64,000 nt of DNA from Ashinkailepas kermadecensis (lineage: Eukaryota; Arthropoda; Thecostraca; Neolepadidae), in assembly GCA_034440615.1 (NCBI GenBank), contig JAOTOM010005048.1:718001-782000 (forward strand), written 5' to 3'. Shown piece by piece: positions 51,901 through 57,900 of this stretch (position 1 is its first letter; the number at the start of each line of letters is the position of its first letter). Below the pieces are notes generated by a model. It was not told the DNA's origin and made no database searches. It saw only the letters and a program-made list of their open reading frames with translations. The position numbers and the translations under genes were made by a program.

Positions 51901-54900
51901 TTAGTGTATGGTGGTGTGGCTGATTACGTCGTGAAAATCGGAGGTGACGGAGATGCTACTACATGCAGTGGTATTCGCATCACGTTGAGTCCTGTCCTCG
52001 ATGAGTCTATGTGCCATTTCTTGTCTATTTTTGCTGGTCTCTTAATAGCTATGAATAGCTTCATGACTTAAAAAAAGGATTTTGCTTCATTATATTGAAA
52101 CCATTGGACTGCAATGCAAGACAGTGTGTCGGTCTCCGAGCGCCGACACCGGGCGATTCTGGTGTATATCATTCGAGTCTTCACCATAACAAACGCGCAA
52201 AACAAATCCCTTCTCATCTCGTACCGCTGGGTCCATAGCAGACCATGCAGCTGCCTCTCCGCACCAGTGGAGCCGTGCTCTGAGAACTGCGCGGCCCCGA
52301 CGTCAGCTAGTTCCTCGTGACCTCTGAGAACTGCGCGGCCCCGACGTCAGCTAGTTCCTCGTGACCTCTGAGAACTGCGCGGCCCCGACGTCAGCTAGTT
52401 TCTCGTGACCTCCGGAGAACTGCGCGGCCCCGACATCAGCTACTTCCTCATGACCTCTGGGGATGCTGTGACATCTGGCAATCCGGCGGGACGGAGGTAC
52501 AGGTGTGGTGGGCGCCTCAACCACTCCCGGTGCCTCCGTGTGCGCTGCGGTGAAACAGAGTCTGATGAATGTGTCACACGAGGGCCGGACCCGTGCAATG
52601 GCCGGGCGGGGGGCGGCTCAAGCCGACAGCCGCACCTACCACCTGCATATGTCGGATATAGGCAGCCTGCCGACCCCCGCCCGGCCCCCGTCCGGCCCCG
52701 CCCGTCCACCGTCCGGCCCCCGCCCGCGCCCCGCCCGGCCCCCGCCCGTCCACCGTCCGGCCCCGCCGGCCCCGACCGGCCCCCGCCGCCCGCCCGGCCC
52801 CCCGCCCGTCCACTGCCCGTCCACTGCCTGTCCATCGCCCGTCCACCGCCCGTCCACCGCCCGTCCACCGCCCGTCCACCGCCCGTCCACCGCCCGTCCA
52901 CCGTCGGCCCCGTCCGGCCCCCCGTCACGTCCGGCCTCCGCCCGTCCACCGTCCGGCCCCCGCCCGTCCACCTCCGGCCCCCGCCCGTCCACTGCCCGTC
53001 CACTGCCGGTCCCCGCCCGCCCCCCCCGCCCGCCCGTCCACTGCCCGTCCACCGAACGTCCACCGCCCGTCCACCGAACGTCCACCGCCCGTCCACCGTC
53101 CGGCCCCCGCCCGGCCTCCAGTCGTCCACTGCCCGGCCCCCACCCGGCCCCCACCCGGCCTCCGCCCGGTGGTGTCGGACACTCCTGTGTCGAAGGAGCC
53201 TGGTGCTGTCGCGGCTCCCGGAACGGCAGTCGGCCGGTTTCATGGCCCCCGCCCTCCCCCCCCCATCACCCCCTCGCGCCGTGACCAGCTCACTGCTCTG
53301 CCAACTGACGTCACTATCAGAGACGGTCGGCGCGACCCGATCGTCTCGATCGTCCCCATCGCCCACCATTGTTTAACCGGCAATCCTCCAATCACGAGGA
53401 CGTCGCGTGAATATCAGATAGTAGACGTATGCTCAGCTCCATTCATGCCCTGCATCTTCGGCGACCTAGCTGCGTCCCGCGGCCTATCCGGAGCCTACTA
53501 TTATGGATGTCAGGTCAGGTCAGGTCAGGTCAGGTCAGGTCAGTGGAGGTGGGGGGGGGTCTGTCACGGTAAGGTGAGTTCATTGCAGTTCATTGTCACT
53601 TTGCCAGACAAAATAACACAAGTGGTTAGATGTAGTCAAATTGTTTACCTCAATCGCACTGCAATACAAAGAAGTATGGGAAACATTTTTTTGTTTGGGT
53701 TTGGGGAAAAGCACCCCACCGTTGTTGGGGGGGGAAAAGAAGGGAGAGGGGAGAGAAAAAAATTTTTTTTTTGGGAGAGGGTTCTTAATCTACGCCTCAG
53801 AGCGCTAAGCACACCGGATTTAACTGCTTAAGTGAAGCTCCTGGGCAATTGCCACATGGAAACGTATCTGCGAAGTCGGCTTTGTGTTCTCATGCGCGTG
53901 CTAGGCCGGATGCTTGGTTCATCCCCTCCATAGCGTGGATCAGTTACCACTACCGGGATATCCGTGATGTGTACAGTTATGAATGCAGGCAGCGCACGCG
54001 CTATATCTGCCCAGTGGGATTATACCTCATTGGGACTCGTAGCCCCATGGTGTGTGCGCATATTTCAGTTTGTCACGTTGTTGATCGCAGCAGCCTTGAT
54101 GACTAAATGTTTCCTAACCTACAACAGGCTGCTTGGAACTGGTTTTCTCCATCCATGTTTTTCCCCGCAATTGCAGCCATGCCGGTGCGGCCAAACTGTG
54201 TGCACCGCTCTCACTGAGCAGACGTTGCACCGCTTCCGACCAAGTCCGTATGTACATGTTCGTGCACATGTGCTACGCCGCTGTGGAGCGAGTTGTCCAG
54301 TCCACGGTTCACCTGTGGTCGGTCTGTGCAGCGGCTGTTCCCCGTGGCTATCCTCTGTGGCTTCTGGTACGCCAGATTGGCGCCAGTGTGCAGCATGCAC
54401 CTGGTCAGAACCTGGGAGATGCCAGGCGCTGTTTGCCAGGGTTGTGCTGATTGGAACAACGTGTTGTGCATTTCGATGCATTGCCCAGGGCCTCGTAATC
54501 CTCGTCATATAGCATGGACTCCACGGTTCCTCCGCCTCGTAATCCTCATCATATAGCATGGGCTCCACAGTTGGGCTGTGCCCTTGCTCCTGACGTGAAG
54601 CAGTTTTATGCTGATGCCTGTAAGATCAAGGCATTTCTTAGCCTGAGCAGGAACCGCAGAAATTATTACGACCCGCAATTACTGAAGTAATGTTAATTTG
54701 CGCTGCATACGAAGAAAACGAAATACGAAAGTCAGCCCAACATCTGCATTTTTGTGTGTGTGAAGCGCTGCACGTGGGAGATTATCGAATGGGGGAGTTG
54801 ATGTTGTAGAGGGAGAATAGAGCGGCGCACGGCTCGGGGGGTAGCACATCAGAAGTGCCTACACAGTGTGTCGGTCAATGCAGCAGTCGGGGTACAAATG

Positions 54901-54934
54901 GCGGCCAGTCGCCCTGGTGAGGGCGCTGTGGGAA

Positions 54935-54997
<63 letters not shown>

Positions 54998-57900
54998 AAA
55001 TTTAAGGAACAGGGTGGCCACTGCGGCGCATTTTATACAGTATCAAACGTTTGGTAATCTTAGCTGAACAACATTAGCGGTTGTCTTGTACTTACATTGG
55101 CTTCCATTAATGAGGCTTCGGAGTGCTAAAGTGAGCAGTGTCGTTTAATATCCGATGTCAAATGCGACCACATCTTAGAAGCTATGTCCGAGAATGCATA
55201 CGAAACATCGACCCATTCCAATTATTTTTTAACTTGGCATTTCGTACGTCTACTTACAATTTATTTTGGGCGGACGTTTACATTTGGTGCCAAATGACTT
55301 GTAAGCATTGCCATTAACCTTCGCTCGCGCCATGTACTGTCATGCACTCCGCCTGCGTGGTTTCCAGACCTGGAATATCCAAGGCTGGCTGTTCTGATCT
55401 TTCGTCTGGAAAGATAGCCACTAGACGTTGGTCTGCCCACCAGTCGCGGTACAACAGCGCCGTGGCATCATAAGCCTGTCATGGGTGCCCGCCGTGGCAT
55501 CACAGGCCTGTCATGGGCGCCCGCCGTGGCGTGACAGGTCTGCCATGGGCTTCCGTCGTGGCGTGACAGGTCTGCCATGGGCGCCCGCCGTGGCGTGACA
55601 GGTCTGCCATGGGCGCCGCCATGGGTGCCCGCTGTGGCGTGACACGTCTCCCGTGCATGACGTCACACTTACAACTCGCATGCTGATCCACCCCTTCAGA
55701 CGATTGTAATCCGACCGAATGTGCATGAAGAGGGAAATATCCGTGCAGTTGGTGGAGTGACTCGGCACGTTTAGACGCTGGGCCTTGGGCTGCCCAGGGA
55801 CTGGCTTCGCGCGTGCGTGTATAACGGATCGATCAAGGACTAGACTGAGCATTGGTCGTAATGAACAACATGCGAGCAATTATTTAATGCTTCTACACAC
55901 AAAGATGTTCATATTCCAGGACTTCGTATATTTGCCTTATAATTCGAGTTCTCACGAACAAGTGGATTTCCTTTCAAGTAGCATTGTCGGCTGCGTGATT
56001 TGTGCGTAACGGGAGGGGGGAGGGCTTGCGACACAAGTAGCTGTCCATGCCATGTGGCGTCGCTGTTCGTGGGAAAGCCGAAATCCGAAATCCCACCAGC
56101 CAGCGAGATGTATTTCTGAGCATTTCTAGCTGTGGGTGTTTCTCCAACGTCAAGTACATGACACTCTGCCTTGGGTACGTAACAGACAGCTTCCAGTATC
56201 CCGTTGTCTATTCGAAGCGTTGTGTGGCGAATTGCATGGGACTTGCTGGCATTCCTACCTGCTTCTCAATATTTCTTAAATTCACCGTGGGGAAAACCAG
56301 CGGTCCGGGGTTCGATTTCCCGCGGCGCCCCCTCACCCTGTCAGAGTTAGAGGCGGGCGACGCCGTATGGCCACAGATGCTGGGTGCGTCGTAAAGCCAC
56401 AAACAACAAAGACAATATGAGCTGCTTCGGGGGTCAACCATGCCCTCAAGGCTGCAGTTCAGCCGTAGTGTCGACATCAACATCAGTCGAAGGAGGCATC
56501 TGCCGGTCGTGACCGCCTTGGTTTCTTGGGCCTAAACTGTGACTGTCGGTGAAGGTCTGTTGGTTGCGCTGGCAGTATCTCGCGCCGTGTGCCGTCGTTG
56601 GTGTCTGGACACCAGAACATTGTCCTCTGTTTACCATACCGCACCGTGTGCCGACGTTGGTCACCAGAACATTGTCCTCTGTTTACCATACCGCACCGTG
56701 TGCCGACGTTGGTCACCAGAACATTGTCCTCTGTTTACCATACCGCGCCGTGTGCCGACGTTGGTCACCAGAACATTGTCCTCTGTTTACCATACCGCAC
56801 CGTGTGCCGACGTTGGTGTTTGGATACCAGTGACATTGTTTTCTGTTTGCCACATCTGGTTGATCATGCCGCCTAGCCAATTCGAAGCTCGCCCGGGCAT
56901 GCACGTCTTCTATATAGACATGAGTTGCGGCCACATGATGTGAATCACCAGCTTGGCATGTGGTAACTGAGAAAGGTCTTGTGGGATAAAGCATAAAAAC
57001 GCGAACTTCCCCCGCTAATAAGGCTGCAACTACCCGCGCCACATGTGGCGGTACTGCAACTGTCCGCGCCATATGTAGCGGTACTGCAACTGTCCGGGCC
57101 ACGTGTGGCGGAACAGCAGCTGTCCTCGCCACATGTAGCGGTACTGCAACTGTCCGGGCCACGTGTGGCGGAACAGCAGCTGTCCTCGCCACATGTAGCG
57201 GTACTGCAACTGTCCGGGCCACGTGTGGCGGAACAGCAGCTGTCCTCGCCACATGTAGCGGTACTGCAACTGTCCGGGCCACGTGTGGCGGAACAGCAGC
57301 TGTCCTCGCCACATGTAGCGGTACTGCAACTGTCCGGGCCACGTGTGGCGGGACTGCAGCTGTCCGGGCCACGTGTGGCGGGACTGCAGCTGTCCGGGCC
57401 ACGTGTGGCGGGACTGCAACTGTCCGGGCCACGTGTGGGGGACTGCAGAGTCCGGCCACGTGTGGCGGGACTGGCATGCTGTCCGGGCCACTGTGGCGGG
57501 ACTGCAACTGTCCGGGCCACGTGTGGCGGGACTGCAACTGTCCGAGCCACGTGTGGCGGGACTGCAACGTCCGGGCCACGTGTGGCGACTGAAGCTGTCC
57601 GCCACGTGTGGCGGGATGCACGTCAGCTATATGGACATGAGTTCGGCCACATGATGAATAAAAAAACGCAGAGGCCACGTGTGGCGGTACTGCAACTGTC
57701 CGGCCATATGTGGCGGACTGCAACTGTCCGGGCCACGTGTGGCGCGACTGCAGCTGTCCTCGGGCCACGTGTGGCGGGACTGCAACTGTCCGGGCCACGT
57801 GTGGCGGGACTGCAGCTGTCCGGGCCACGTGTGGCGGGACTGCAACTGTCCGGGCCACGTGTGGCGGGACTGCAACTGTCCGGGCCACGTGTGGCGGGAC

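Noticed and set aside
52405..53376. Pro/Arg-rich and Gly/Arg-rich frames of ~300 codons
   Set aside because: C-rich simple array; low complexity on both strands, no domain.
54119..54568. Minus-strand frame of 149 codons with mixed composition
   Set aside because: Less repetitive than others, but no known motif, and plus-strand frames of similar size overlap; its start lies in a 37-bp duplication.
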